Source of the DNA: Larus michahellis
Lineage: Eukaryota > Chordata > Aves > Charadriiformes > Laridae
DNA length: 64,000 nucleotides
Assembly: GCF_964199755.1 (NCBI RefSeq)
Contig: NC_133914.1
Coordinates: 4,393,368 to 4,457,367 of the forward strand
Reading direction: 5' to 3'
Every line of letters starts with the position of its first letter. The stretch's first letter is position 1. Made by a program: the position numbers and the translations under genes. A model generated the notes under the pieces. The model made no database searches. It was given only the letters and a program-made list of their open reading frames with translations, and was not told the origin of the DNA. This document shows, piece by piece, positions 23,700 to 36,082 of this stretch.

Positions 23700-23941
23700 C
23701 CCAGCCGCCCGGGGGATGATGATTCACGGCAATTTTCCTTTTAAGGCTGGGCTCGGCGGGGAGGAAGCAGAGGAGGAGGAGGAGGAGGACACTCCTTCGG
23801 CCTCGCTGGCTCCTCCCGCTCTCGCTCGAGGCTCCGACGCTCAGCCAAAAACGAATCCCGGCGACGGGGCTCGGCAGAGGCTCCGACGGCTCCCGGCCCC
23901 GCTCCTCGCCCAAGCGTCTGCCCTGCGCCCGTGTCCCAGCC
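23700..23941 (+). promoter_or_regulatory. SFN: Presumed SFN promoter and 5'UTR
   Basis: G/C-rich sequence leads directly into the single-exon SFN coding region. A weak TATA-like TTTTAAGG sits at about 23740-23747, some 195 bases before the ATG, and a GAG-rich run follows at 23766-23790. The ATG is in a good initiation context (CAGCCATGG). No convincing p53 response element was identified by eye. Confidence 0.4.
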
Positions 23942-24682
23942 ATGGCAAGAAACCACCAAGTGCAGAAGGCCAAGCTGGCCGAGCAGGCTGAGCGCTACGA
24001 GGACATGGCGGACTTCATGAAGGCGGTGGTGGAACACGGGGACGAGTTGTCCAACGAGGAGCGCAACCTCCTCTCCGTCGCCTACAAGAACGTGGTGGGG
24101 TGCCAGCGCTCGGCGTGGAGGGTCATCTCCAGCATCGAGCACAAAACCGAAGAGGGCGACGACAAAGCGCAGCTGGTGAACGAGTATCGGGAGAAGGTGG
24201 AAAGGGAGCTGAATGGCGTCTGCAAGAACGTCCTGGCCTTGCTGGACAAGTATCTCATCAAGAAGGCGAGCGATCCCGAGAGCAAGGTCTTCTACCTGAA
24301 GATGAAGGGTGACTACTTCCGATACCTGGCCGAGGTGGCCACCGGGGACGACCGCAAGAAGACGATAGACAGCGCCCAGGAAGCCTACCAAGAAGCCATG
24401 GACATCAGCAAAAAGGAGATGCAGCCCACGAACCCCATCCGCCTGGGGCTGGCCCTCAACTTCTCCGTCTTCCACTACGAGATCGCCAACGCCCCCGACC
24501 AGGCCATCTCCCTGGCCAAGACCACCTTCGACGAGGCCATGGGGGACCTGCACACGCTCAGCGAAGACTCCTACAAGGACAGCACCCTCATCATGCAGCT
24601 GCTCAGGGACAACCTCACGCTATGGACAGCCGAGTGCGCCGGAGAAGACGGCGGCGAGGCTGGCGAAGAGCCCAAGAACTGA
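23942..24682 (+). CDS. SFN: 14-3-3 sigma (stratifin), single exon
   Basis: This is a dimeric phosphoserine/threonine-binding adaptor; in mammals sigma is the p53-induced epithelial form that restrains the cell cycle and binds keratins. The 246-aa frame is uninterrupted, as in the single-exon human gene (248 aa). The phosphate-binding set is present: K49, R56 and R127-Y128 (human R129-Y130, shifted by a two-residue shortening). The [12 protein letters not shown] and [18 protein letters not shown] signatures are intact. The sigma-specific trio that favours homodimers, human M202/D204/H206, appears here in [14 protein letters not shown], where other 14-3-3 forms have a different sequence; this decides sigma over its paralogs. 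The N terminus MARNHQ differs from human MERASL. Genomic position between ZDHHC18 and GPN2 also fits. Confidence 0.97.
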   Translation: MARNHQVQKAKLAEQAERYEDMADFMKAVVEHGDELSNEERNLLSVAYKNVVGCQRSAWRVISSIEHKTEEGDDKAQLVNEYREKVERELNGVCKNVLALLDKYLIKKASDPESKVFYLKMKGDYFRYLAEVATGDDRKKTIDSAQEAYQEAMDISKKEMQPTNPIRLGLALNFSVFHYEIANAPDQAISLAKTTFDEAMGDLHTLSEDSYKDSTLIMQLLRDNLTLWTAECAGEDGGEAGEEPKN

Positions 24683-25280
24683 ACGGCCATCCCCCGCCGA
24701 GCCGGGGACCGGCTCCCCCCACCCCCACCCCCCCGACTCTCCAGTCCCTTCGGCATCTCTTCGTGGTTTAATTTTTGTTTTGGTCTTTTTTTGTTGGTTT
24801 TTTTTTTTTTTTTTTTCGGGGGGGGGGGGTGTGTGTCTCGGCTTCCATATGGCCCCCCCCGCCCCCCTCCCCAGCCTGGATGCCGGGAGTATTGGGGTGG
24901 TGGGGGGGGGGTCGGGCCATGTGTGGTGTTTGCTGAGCGGCTTTGGCATGGCCCCCCCACCTCCACCTTCCCTCCCCCCCCGCCATCCTCTGCTCTGGGG
25001 AGGGGGAAAGGAGGCGGGGGCTGCCTCCATCCTGGAGTGCTGCCAGCCCCCCACTATTTAACATTTTTTCGGGGGCGGGGGGAGTGTGCCGTCTCCAAAC
25101 CCCCTTTCCCGGAGGGCTGGAGCTGCGACGGGAGGAGGTGAGGGGCCGGGATGGGGCGAGGGGGGTTCTGGGCACCCCCCCACCCAACCCCCCATTCCCG
25201 GGGTTGGGGGTGTGTGTGTGTGGGGGGGTCACGTATCTCCGAAGCCTCTGTGCGTCTCCAATAAACCGTCTCCTGCACGC
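24683..25280 (+). other. SFN: SFN 3'UTR
   Basis: G/C-rich sequence with a T tract near 24800-24815 and several G runs leads to a poly(A) signal at 25260. No open frame of interest. Confidence 0.6.
25260..25265 (+). terminator. SFN: SFN poly(A) signal
   Basis: AATAAA in CTCCAATAAACCG, 578 bases after the SFN stop, followed by a T/G-rich stretch typical of a downstream element. A second AATAAA at 26028-26033 could serve a longer transcript. Confidence 0.7.
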
Positions 25281-28200
25281 CTGCCTCTGGTCTGCCTCGT
25301 CTCTCCCCCGCGCACGTGTCCGGGCAGCTCCCCCCGCCACCGGGAACCCGCTTGGCCTCCCACCCCGCTGGCTGAGGCCGTGGGGGGGGACACTCGGGTC
25401 CCCAAGGAGCTGCAGCAGCAGTTTGGCTGCTCCCAATCCCTCCCCCCCCACCCCCCAACCCTGCGACGTGGGTCTCGGGATGCCCAGTGAACCCCCCCCC
25501 GCACCGTCCCTTGGCGGCTGCAGAACCGCAGTGTGGATGGGCTCATGGGGTGGGCTCTGCCTCCGCGGGGCGAGGGTTTCGGCACCCCCCCACACACTCC
25601 GTGGGGCTGGGGGGGCACCGCACCGAGGTCCCCAACCCCACAAGGGGGTGTCCCACCCCCTTGGCGCAAACTCACAGTGCCCCAAAACCCATCACCGAGG
25701 CCCTTGTACAGCTTTCCTCTACGTCCCAAAGTGGGGCGGGGGGGGGTGGGGGGGTGTGGGGTGTGGGAGGGTGCCCCAAAAGCAGCATCGGCGCATCGTC
25801 AGAGACACGGGGACAGCCCTGGGGTGTCACCGGGGCGGGGGGGGGGGGTGGGGGGGACACGGACACATCCCTGTCGAGGTCCGGATGCGCCGGAGCAGGA
25901 GAAAGCTCAGCACTTCTGGCCCTGGCGCTCGGCCACGGTGAAGGGCGCAGCTCACGGAGCACAGGGCCCCCCACCCCCACCCACCCCGAACCCCGCCAGC
26001 GCGAGTTTCGACATGAAAAATAATTACAATAAAATACAGTCATGGCACCCTGGGCTATGAGCTCATCAGATCAAGCGCAGCAGGGCTGGGCAGGAGCCGG
26101 CCTTTGATGGGAAACACCGGGATGCCGGGAGGAAACGCGCCGTGACTCAGGACGTGCCACCCCGGTTCAGCGGGGTCCCCAGTTGGGGACGTGGGGGACA
26201 TGCCAGTTCCCAGCCCCGGCACGGCCAAAACCCGGCTCCCGGGGTGCCAGGAGATGCTACTGGGCGTTGGGGAAACTGAGGCACAGCTGGGGAAGCAACC
26301 CTCCCCCCCCCCCTCCATTGCGTGGCGGGATGGCGGGGCACCCGGTGCAAAGCCCAGGGGGCTGCAGGGACCGGCCTGGGATGTAACGAGGTTCGCAAGG
26401 GCTCTGCCGTGGGAAAGTGCTGGCTGCTGTGGGAGGTTGCGCTGCGCAAACCAGAACCTGTTTGCCCAGGACACGTCACCTGGAGAGCAGAACCTGGCGC
26501 AGAGCCCAGCCGAGGGGATTAACCCCTGCCAGCGCCCCCCCACCCCCCCACCCCTTCACCAGCCCCTCACCCACCCCCCCATTGCCCTCCCCATCCTCAT
26601 CATGGCATCTTGTAGAAGCAAACGTGGGCGCTGCCATGGCCCGTTGAGGACCGGGTCAGCGGCCCCGGCAGGTTGTAATTTTCTCGGCAGGTCCTGGCTG
26701 AGCTGGGGGGGCCCCCGGCGGTGTCGGGGAGCCCAGCCGGTTCCCGGGGGGAAGGCCAGCGAGGGGCCCCGACGCTTGGCCACCGCCCGGCCCCGAGCGC
26801 TCCCAGCCTGGGAACCAGACCCAGACCTGTAATTAGCCAAACCGGGGCCGGCCGACATGAAAAATGAGCCGAGGGCTCTCGCTGGCCCTTGACCCGGCGG
26901 TCTGGGGACACGGGCAGCCCAGGCTGGTTAAACTGGGGCGGGGGGGGAACGACGAGATGGGAGCTGGGGGGTGCTGGTACCCATCCGCCCCTGCTGCTTC
27001 TCGGGGCCCATGGGTGGCGGGAGGATGACGGGGCTCCCACCAGCCTCCCAGGAGTTAACCGATTTCGACAGCACCCAAAATTGCAGCCTGGCTGGGCCGT
27101 GTAGGAGGACGATGCTCCCCGGCCTCCCAGCCGGTCCAGCAGCATTTCGGGGCTGGGAAGGAGGCCCCGGGCCCCCATGACACCTCCCGTGAGAGGGACG
27201 TGCTGCTGGGGAGCATGGGGTGTCCCCGGGGGTCCTCCTGGCCCCCTGTTTCATCTAGGGTGGTGGGACCCAGACGGGGGGGACCAGGAAGACGTCGGGA
27301 CATCCATCCCCATCCTTGTCCCCTGGCTGGGACACGCCGGAGGATGCTCTCAGCATCCCTGATGCCGCACAGGAAGGGCCGCACAGCAAAGCTCTCAAAA
27401 ATATATGTGTTTTAGCGTCTTTAACACCAAAAGAGCAAAGAGACATGGGTTTCCCAGGGCCAGGGAGCGTCCCCCCACCCCAGAGCCACTGTCCCAGTCA
27501 GGCGCTGGGAGCAGGGTGCCGGCTGCCCCCACCCTGGCTAGCAGCCATGGGGTCAAGGCTACTGAAACAGGTCTCTATGGGCAAGCGGAGGCTGCTGCCC
27601 CTAGCCATGCTGCCTGCAAAGGGCTCTGCCCATCCCGAGCGGGGCTGGAGGGCTGCAAGGCCCACAACCGGGCTTGTCCCTTGTCCCCGGCTGTCACAAC
27701 CTCCCCACAGGGCTTCGTGCCCGGGGCCAGGGCTGGCCGGCTCCTGGCTGCCTGGCAGGGCCGGCTGAGGCTGAGCCACCACCAGCGGCGCCCAGGGGAG
27801 ACGGCGCTGGCTGGCTGTCACCGGGCAGGCACCCCGGGGTGCTGCCGGGCTTCCCCTGGGTGCCTGGTTGGAGCTGGGGGGAGGGGCGGGGGTTAGTTTT
27901 TGGAGAGGCTTTTTCGTACCCCGCAGAGAGGACCACTTGGCGGGGAAACTCACAGCCCCGTGACGGAGCCGGCAGCCCCCACAGCCTTTCCTGGGGCAGA
28001 TGCTAGCCCCATCCGCTGGATTTTGGCCCATCTTGTGCGTCCTAAAGCCCTGGTGAGACACCCCCCCCCCCCCGCCCCAGGACAAGAATGACCCCTGACT
28101 GGGGGCTACCAAGGAGCCCTAACTGGGGGCTGGGGGCTACTAAAAACTCTCCACGTTTCATCCCAGTACCCACACTTGCACGCGACTGGCTGACCTGGCC

Positions 28201-30338
28201 TGATCCAAGGCACTGCGTTTTGGGCTACGGAGAGGAACCCCGCAGTTGCCCAGAGCGATGGAGGGGTCACAGCAAACCCTGGTTCAGTGGCTGCCACTGG
28301 AGCCCAAACCCCTCCAGCCCAAAAAAACCCACGAGCTGCTGCGTTCGCTCTTGCCCAGGAGGTGCCACGCGTGGCCAGGGTGGGCTCAGCCTCTCCCGGC
28401 GCCGGGCTTGGAGGGGCCGGGGCAGGTAGGACCAGCTCGGCAGAAAGCCTGGCCCCCCCTCAAGGGATGTGCCTCAATTGGGGTGACTAATCCTGGCCCT
28501 TCGCCCTGGCTGATTGCTCAACGGGAGCGACAGGAGCCAGAGTGTCACCTCCCTCAGCCCCGGGAGCCTTGGCGAGGCCGTCCCCTCCCAACATGGGGAC
28601 ATGTGGGTGCAGGAGCCGGCTGGATGTCACACCCGGGGTGCCCGGCCATCCCCACCCATCGCAGAGCCATTTTCTGCTTCGCCCTCACCGGGAGCAGCCG
28701 CGAGTATCACCCCCGCTGAGCTGGGGGGGTCCCAGCTGGGGGGGTCCCAGCTCAGCCCCCGCTCTCCCAACCCGGGCTGTGAAAAAGAGCCCCTCGGTCC
28801 AAAACCACTGCATTTTTCAGGCTGCGGCTCTTTTAGACCTCAGCGTTTCTTGGCTCCGACGGGGCAGAGGTTCCCTGAGCTGAGAGACCTCTCTCACCTT
28901 TGATTTCCATTTCCTCAGCGCAGCAAGGCCGCGGCTGCCGATACCGCCTGGGTATTAAAATAAAAAAGCCAAACAACAGCCACAAAAGCTTTGATGGCTC
29001 TTGCACAACGCCCGTTTGACCCGGCAATAGCCTTTTAAGCCACCAAATCTCTCAAAGCCATGAAAAAGCCACTATAAAAGTCACAGTTTTGTGATCACGT
29101 CTTCCATCCCTATACGGCAACCAGAGGGTCCCGCGCCGGGACAAGCCCACAAGGATGGAGTCTCAGCTGCGGTTACGGTTACATCGGCTTCCAGACCTTC
29201 AGCCCCAGAGAGCAATGAAACGCGGCCGCGGGGTTTCAGCCAGGAATAGCCAGGGAAGCCCCTGGGCTCTCAGGAGAGCTCAGGCACTGACAGCAGACAG
29301 GAATTTGACTTTTATATCTGGAATGTCAGTGTAGGCTTTCATCATGAACTGATCCAGTTAAAGCACAAGCGCGCGTGTGTGTGTCTTCTCCCTCCTTCTC
29401 CCCCTGAGCTCCTCCTGTTCTCCAAATCCTGGCCTCAAAGCTGCGAGATAGAAAAAAAATTTAGTTTTAATTCCCTGCCTAGCCGCAGTCCCCGCCAAGG
29501 AAGACCCCGCTCCCGTTCGGATTCACCGAGTCGGTGGTCTGCAACCGCTCTGCTGAAGGTCAAACTGTCCGGCGAGAGAAAGCTGTCTTATTTTATGCAA
29601 GGTCTTGGGCAAGAGGCGATGCTGAGTCTGCACAGGGAGCTGGCAGCCGGGAGTCTCGCCCGCTCCCATCCTACGTGCGGCTGCGTGAGCTGCCGGGAGG
29701 CGCTCGGAGGGCTGCTCGGCCCGGCCGCCTCGTCTTTCATCACCCCGACCTTCTCGATTCACCGCGCTGATGGACCCGAGCTGCTGCCCGCAGCGTCGGT
29801 GAGACGTGAGCTGCCATCACCGTCAGGAGCCGCAGCGGGACGGTGAGAAGGAATTACACGGGAAGGAAGGGAAGCCCCAGGATTTGGGATCGGGAGAAAA
29901 AAGGTGGTGGATGAGGGCAGCCGAGCCAGCTGCTGGGAAAGGCCCTACATGCAAAGGACGTGCTCCAACCTCCCGCTGAGTCACACAGGGTCTTTCTTAA
30001 TCAAAAGCCTACAAAAGCCGAGCTTGCAGTTTGCGCGGCGCTGTCAGCGCGCTGCGTCCTCACCAGCCGCCAGCGCTCAGCCCCTGGAGAAGCGCGCGCG
30101 CGAGGAGTGACCTGCTTTCACGTCCCACAGTCGCTCGTCCTCACTTCCCTCCAGCAAAGGCTTTGTCTGTTCTCAGGTAGATCATAGAGGAACACGACGT
30201 CGCAAACATGGAGCCTTTCTGCAAAGTACACAACGCAGCGGCTGCCGTGACGTTCCCACCAGAGGCTTTTTGGCCTGGGGCTTTGTAGCACCCTTGGTTT
30301 TATTTATTCAGGTTCAGCAAACACACAAGATGAAAGCG
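25281..30338. other. SFN-GPN2 intergenic region, convergent genes
   Basis: The flanking genes point toward each other. I recognise no coding exon on either strand; open frames of up to 330 codons are proline, glycine and arginine rich and follow base composition. 25-28.9 kb is very G/C rich with many C or G runs. 28.9-30.2 kb is more ordinary in composition and has a TATAAAAG at about 29073 with no supported gene after it. An AATAAA on the plus strand is at 26028. Confidence 0.5.
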
Positions 30339-30352
30339 AGACGAAGGAGTGT

Positions 30353-30358
30353 TTTATT
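30353..30358 (-). terminator. GPN2: GPN2 poly(A) signal (minus strand)
   Basis: TTTATT on the plus strand, AATAAA on the minus strand, lies 545 bases beyond the GPN2 stop codon. It would give a 3'UTR of about 560 bases, ending near 30335-30345. Confidence 0.65.
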
Positions 30359-30902
30359 AAGAAAGAGTCCCATCATTATTTAAAAAAAAAAAAAAAAGAA
30401 GAAAAACAACCATCTTTCTGTCCTCCTCGAGACAGATTGGAGGCTTCTCAGCCTGGATGCTCCTCTGAGCACGAGGCCCATGCATGCTCCTCCTACGCAG
30501 TAAACCCTCAAGTCTCGCTGCAGACGAGACAGCTCTCCCTGATTTTTCTTTCTCTGGATCTGCTTTGGTCACGGCGGGGAGAAGGAGACCTGGCAAAAAG
30601 TCAGTCTCCTTCCCCTTGCTTCTCTCTCTCCTCTCGCTAACCGTGTCCTTTACTCTTGTTCCTAAGGAAAGACCTGGCTCGCCCGGCACTCAGCCATCGC
30701 CTTTCTGCAAAAACGCTGCTCTGCGCAGCGGGGCTGAAGCACAAGGGGTCAAACCCTTCCCAGGGAGGGAGTCCAGCAGCCAGCCCTCTGCCCGGAAAGG
30801 CTTTCACTCGGTCTGAGTCACACCACGCGGGGATCCCTTAAGCTCCTGGGAGGAAAAGGAGAGGTGTCAAAACCGAGAGCAGCCGTGGAAGAGGTGGGCG
30901 TG

Positions 30903-33900
30903 TTACAGATCCATCATTTCTTCTTCCACCGCTCTGTCCTGAGATTGCACATACTTCTCCTGCACTGCAAGTGTGCTGATAACGCAGTAATTAAGGAAAA
31001 CGAGGGGCTGGGCTCAAACACTCCCTTCTGCAAGGAGCTCTTAACGTTCTCGGCGAGGAACCAGCCCCACATTAGCCTGAAGGCTGGCAGGACGACGCAG
31101 TACTGGCAGCGGCACGCATCACCTGAGTTATTTCTGGCTCTGACTGATCCCAGACCCGACAAGTACAGGAGAATCAATTGTATGGTTTGGACGAGGTGGA
31201 ACGAATCAGTCCAAGTGAGCGCGAGCGCACGGAAAATTGTCAAAAGATTCCTCCCACATTCACAGTATCAATTAGCAACAGATGTGGTGGCTCTGGTGTG
31301 GACAACTGCCTGCGAAGGTCTGGGCCGAGCCCTACTCGTATCACCAAAGAGCGTCAGACGGTGTTAGTAACAACCCGGGCCTGCAAACTGCCAGCCCCAC
31401 CTCCAGGCTCTCTTCCCCAAGGAAGGAGAAATTAAAACTCGATATAACAGAGGACTGGTGGAAAAGGATACGAAGTAAAGTGGAAATCGGCTCCCACTGC
31501 TGCCGACATCAGAGCTTCCAGGCTCCTGTGCTCCTGGTCTCCGAAGGAATAGCCGTTGGCTTTGTCCACCGCCTGCATCACTTGCCGCATGCTCTCCTTA
31601 TCCTGAAAGGGAGGGAGATGACACACAGGGAAATCTCGTCCTTCCCCGGAGGCAAGAGCTCACGCCGGGCTTTACCATGGATTTTCTCCGAGGCTTTGAG
31701 CCACCCACATAGCACCCAACGCCCCGAGGACGCTGACGGCCTCCCTGAGCCCAGAGGGGCCGCAGGACAACCAGGGGCACCCGCTGTGGAGCCCGAATAC
31801 ATCATGGGCTGACACCCTCCACCCTCTCGCTCCCTTTCATCACCTCTTGCCTCAGCCCATTTGCCTTTGTTGACACTTCTGCCAACTACCAGATTAACAT
31901 TTTCAGCCCTCGCGCCCAAATGTATTCCTCCCAATCTTCTAATTATTTTGTTAAATACAACGTTTTAGGTAATACTTTGCCCAGCTTTGAGACGCAGGCA
32001 CGGAAGAGCTGAATGAAGGGGGAGTTTTAATTCCCCACCCCGGGACACAAGGCCCACATAGCCCTAAGCTCATTAGCCTTTTCTTTTCCTTTGGCTGCCA
32101 CACATCATTTACAAGTCTGGGTGTGTTTCACTGTCTTCTTCCATCCCCAAGTCTCTTCACAGGTGAGGTTTTCAGCCCTCATGGCTCTAAAAAGACGTAA
32201 CCTAGCTGCTACGTATCCAACACTCCCTGTTCTCCTGGCCCCGCTCCTCCTGCTGCATCACCTGGACGTTGAGCGGAACGAAGGACACCAGGCTGTAGTC
32301 CTCAATCACCTCCACCAGCTTCTCATTGAGGCGGCGGTAATTTCTGAAGAAGGGGTCAGAAGCTAAATGGTCAACCAAGTAAGAGAGGTCCAGGACCTCC
32401 GTGTAATAATCCAGGTTGAAAGCTGCGAGGAAACACCAAGAAGCTCTGAAGGCAATTTATAAGTTGAAGAACCCAGTGAGATTTCCACCAGTTCCCCAAC
32501 CACCTCCCAGCAATACATCCCTGTACCCGCTAATTTACACCTGAGCAGCCCAATTCCACATCTCCCTCTCGTTAAAGGCTCTTACCCAGCTTGCCGTATT
32601 GCTCGATCAGGTCCATCTTGGAGAGGATGTTGACGTGGGGCAGTTCCACGTGCAGCATGGTGGAGAGCGAGGTGCAGAGAACAGAGATGAACTTGCCAGG
32701 GTCCGTGCAGTAGTGAGAATCCACCAAATGCACCGCAGCCAGCTGGAGAGCAAGAGCGCAGAGGGACAGCACAAGGTCAGAGCCGTGACGAGTCCATCCG
32801 CTTGCTTTTGGGACAATCTGAGAGGCGGCTATAGGACAATCTGTTCAGACCTGACTCTAACTACATGAGACTCCCACAAAGGGCAAGTTACAACCTACCT
32901 TCTAGCTCCTGCGTATAAAACATCCTCATAAATAAGTGTACATATATAGAGAAGTACATATTGCCAAATTCACAGCCATGGACCACCCGGGGGATTCAGG
33001 ACCCGGGTGCTGGTGCACAGAGAGGGCTGTGGGGAGGCTTATAGGGGTGCTGAGCTCCACCAGCAGTACACAAAGACGCTTAAACCTGCAACTACTCTCC
33101 CTTTTCTCAGGGTTTTTTACTTGGCACGCTGAAGTTTCCACGCTTGTCTGAACTCGGCAGGTTTTTTTGCGGGGTGGGAGCTGGGGTTAAGTCTCCTTCT
33201 GAACAACACGACTGCCTCCAGATTCCCACCTTCCCGCAGGAATGCTCGCGCACAGGAGCGGTAACTGTCGCACGCCGCGCTCTGCTGGGAGAGCCAATTG
33301 TCATGTGGTTGGAAAGAATAATTAATAATTAAACTAACGAGCAGTTTGATTCCCTGTGTTTTGTGCAGCTGTAACAATGTGGTCCGAGACCTCTGTTAAG
33401 TTACTGCCTGCTGCACCACGTTACTCCAAGTCAGAGTGCGGCTGAGTCACAGCTACGCTTCTGCCGCAAAAAAAGCAAGTTTAAAGCTCACAGGCAGGTG
33501 TAAGCACTTGGGTGAGCACCAAAACAGCCGTGTAACTTTTTTTAATCTTTTCCGTGTAATCTTTTTTTAGTAACTACAATTTCAGGTACATTTATTTGAA
33601 TAGAAAGAATTTCTAATGTGCAGATGCCCCCTGACATTCTCAAGCAAATGAACTTGCCCTTCTTGCTCACACCATACGCGGTTTGCACATTCATGGTTTG
33701 GCCCAAATGCAAACCAAATGCAACGTAAGCAAGTTAGCTCGGTTATGGGACTCTTCTCACCTGCGCGTCCTCATTTGCATCTTCCATTGTGCAAGAAAGC
33801 ACAGAGCACGTACTACAACGTGCAGGGCGGTTCGGTTTGGCTGCAAGGGAGCCAGGCAGGGCCTGAGAATGATGCCCAAATTTGTCACAGCGCACGGCAA

Positions 33901-34671
33901 AGTGTCCTCGCTCGCCCAGCGCACACGTCTACCTCCCTGCTACAAAATCCAGCACCCACTCGCAAAAAACACACAACGTCTGTGGACAGGATCCTGGAGC
34001 ACAGCGAGAGTGCGTAAGGAAGGAATCCATGTTTCTGTCCATGATAATCCCACTGCATTAAATGCCCTGAACAAGCCACTCTTGCCAATCCCTCCAAGCA
34101 TAAAATGAGACAAAATTCCCCTCCTTTCCTGATAAAGCCATTTGTACCCACCATTAAAGGCTCTGACCGTGCAGCACAAAGCTTCCGCACCCCTTCCACA
34201 AGCACGTGGCTTGCCAGGTGCCAATCCCAGCTCCCTGCAGAGCCCCAAACGTACCCTGAAATTCCACTTGGCCAACTGCGCGAAGACGTTCTTCAGGGCG
34301 TCGTGGTGGGTGTAGAGCTCCACCTGCCCTGGGCAGTCAAACAAGTAGTAGTGACCCCTGAACGCAGCCAGCTTCTCCTGCAGCCAGTCGAAGTTGGCCT
34401 CCAGGTACTCCATGCAGTAGATCAACCCCCCGTTGGGCCCCAGCTTCAAATTCTCCATCACGTCGGGCAGGGTGATGAGCTCAGCAATGTCCACGGCGCA
34501 CTGGTAAGGCATCACCTCGTTGGCGGGGTCCAGGTTCACCACCGTCACCTTGCGCCCGATCCTGCCCATGAACTCCTGCATGCCGTGGCAGTAGGTCGTC
34601 TTCCCGGAGCCCGGAGGCCCGATTACCACCTGGCCGAAGGCCAGCGAGCTCCCCTTGCTGCCCTCAGACAT
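30903..34671 (-). CDS. GPN2: GPN-loop GTPase 2, five coding exons
   Basis: GPN2 belongs to the small GPN-loop GTPases that help assemble and import RNA polymerase II. Minus-strand exons are 34671-34255, 32742-32586, 32422-32262, 31602-31472 and 30975-30903 (stop TAA), giving 312 aa (human 310). The P-loop GPPGSGKTT is at residues 18-26, the family-defining GPN triad at 78-80 (LGPNGG), the G3 motif DCPGQVE follows, and the G4 motif SKMD is at 180-183. The rest tracks human closely, ending [19 protein letters not shown]. The final intron (31471-30976) has U12-type signals. Without that splice the frame runs into intron and stops early, so the short last exon is easily missed. A non-coding first exon probably lies near 36.0 kb, with an acceptor just upstream of the ATG. 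Confidence 0.97.
30976..31471 (-). other. GPN2: U12-type GT-AG intron (GPN2 intron 4)
   Basis: Read on the minus strand, the intron opens GTATCCTTTT, a perfect U12 GT-AG donor, and closes with TTATCAG. A branch-site match TTCCTTAAT (30998-30990; one change from TTCCTTAAC) places the branch A about 15 bases from the 3' end, inside the normal U12 window. Splicing gives [13 protein letters not shown], which aligns with human FHFSSTLGIQEKY. Confidence 0.92.
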
Positions 34672-35029
34672 GTCGGCTCATTTCCTTCTCCTTCTGTTGA
34701 CTGAGAAAGGAAAAGCTCCCGTTTACCATTTTATTTGCATTTATACGAATGCGATGGGCTGGAATTCACACCTGGGGAGCGAGTAGAGAGGAAGGGAAAG
34801 CACCATTGTGTAACTGCTGCCTCCCCTCCCTCCTTGCCCATCCGAGCCACATGCCAGGGCGGACACGACCCTGTTACCCCCCAGCTGGTGACGCCACGGC
34901 TGAAAACAGGGCCAAACTCCCACCCAGACCCACGGGGCTGCACCTGTGGGACGCAGGTCCCCACTCCTGCCCACGTGTGGGGTGAATTTCACCCTAGTTG
35001 GGTCCTTCCTGATGTGGCAGTACCCACAT
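34672..35029. other. GPN2 5' flank / likely 5'UTR intron end
   Basis: On the minus strand a CCTTTCTCAG acceptor ends about 33 bases before the GPN2 ATG, suggesting the coding start lies in a second exon and this stretch is the intron before it. No separate gene is visible. Confidence 0.45.
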
Positions 35030-35945
35030 GTTCCCTCCCTCGCCCTCCAAATCCCCATGTTCCTCTTCTCCTTCATGTCCCCTCTCCTCCCCATGTGACC
35101 CACATATTCCCCACTCACCACATATGCCCCCTTCTCCCCATGAGGGCCTACGTCCCCTCTCCCACTCGTTCCTTCCCCATATCCCTTCTCCCCTCCGTCC
35201 CACATCTCCCATGCTGTGTCCCCTCACCCCTCATGTTCCACGTCCCCTTTTCCTCCATCCCCCTTCTTTGCCTCCATCACTTTTCTCCCCCACACACCCC
35301 CTGTTCCGTCTTCTCCCCCATGTCCCTCTCTACTTACGTCCCCTCTTCTCCCCATATCCCACTCATGACCCCCTGTCCCCCACGTCCCCCTTCTTACCCA
35401 CATCCCCTCTTCTCTCCACATCCCCCTTCACCGCCGTGTTCCCCTTTCTCCCATATCCCCCTCTTTGCCTACATCCCCCCTTCCCCCCATGTTCCCCTTT
35501 CCCCCATGTCCCCCCATGTCTCTTCTCCCCTATGACACCCCTTCCCCCCACAGACCCCCTTTGCCTGCACCCCCATATCCCCCTTTTCCCCTCCCATATC
35601 CCTTCTCCCCCATGACCCCCTGTCCCCCCACATCCTCCCCCTTTGCCTGCACCCCCATATCCCCTTTTCCCCCCCATGACACCCCGTCCCCCTACAACCG
35701 CCCCTTTGCCTGCAGCCCCACATCCCCTCTTTCCCCCCCATATCCCTTCTTGTCCCCCATGACACCCCGTCCCCCCACATTCCCCCCTTTGCCTGCACCC
35801 CCATATCCCCTTTTTCCCTCCCATATCCCCTCTTTCCCCCCATAACCCTTTGTCTCCCCCCCTTCCCCTCACGCTTCCCTTTCCCCCACGTCCCCCCTTC
35901 TCCCCCACTCCTTGCCCAGCTCCCTTCACCCCCCATCCCCCGCTC
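35030..35945. repeat. About 0.9-kb C/T-only imperfect minisatellite
   Basis: Nearly all bases on the plus strand are C or T, with scattered CAT. Recurrent phrases include CCTTTGCCTGCACCCCCAT and CATATCCC, seen near 35460, 35566, 35640, 35703 and 35785, so the unit is roughly 60-80 bases and variable. It probably lies in the first intron of GPN2, whose transcript strand is therefore extremely G/A-rich here. Long proline-rich open frames are by-products. Confidence 0.85.
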
Positions 35946-36082
35946 CCCGCCCCACTAGGCCTCACCCGGTCCCGCTAGGCCTCTCACCGCCCGCCGCCGC
36001 CGTTGGTGCCCCCGGCGTTGGGTCCGGGTCGCCGCGGGCCCAGAACGCCGCGTTCCGGCTGAGGAACGGCCTCCTCCGCCAC

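Noticed and set aside
29066-29090. TATAAAAG as the promoter of a new gene
   Set aside because: No convincing coding exon or conserved protein follows; a single motif is not enough.
31432-31602. GPN2 ending inside intron 4 ([12 protein letters not shown])
   Set aside because: The conserved last 23 residues are encoded by 30975-30903 after a U12-type intron.
34735-35535. Proline/serine/histidine-rich 266-codon frame and matching glycine-rich minus frames
   Set aside because: Direct by-product of the C/T-rich repeat.
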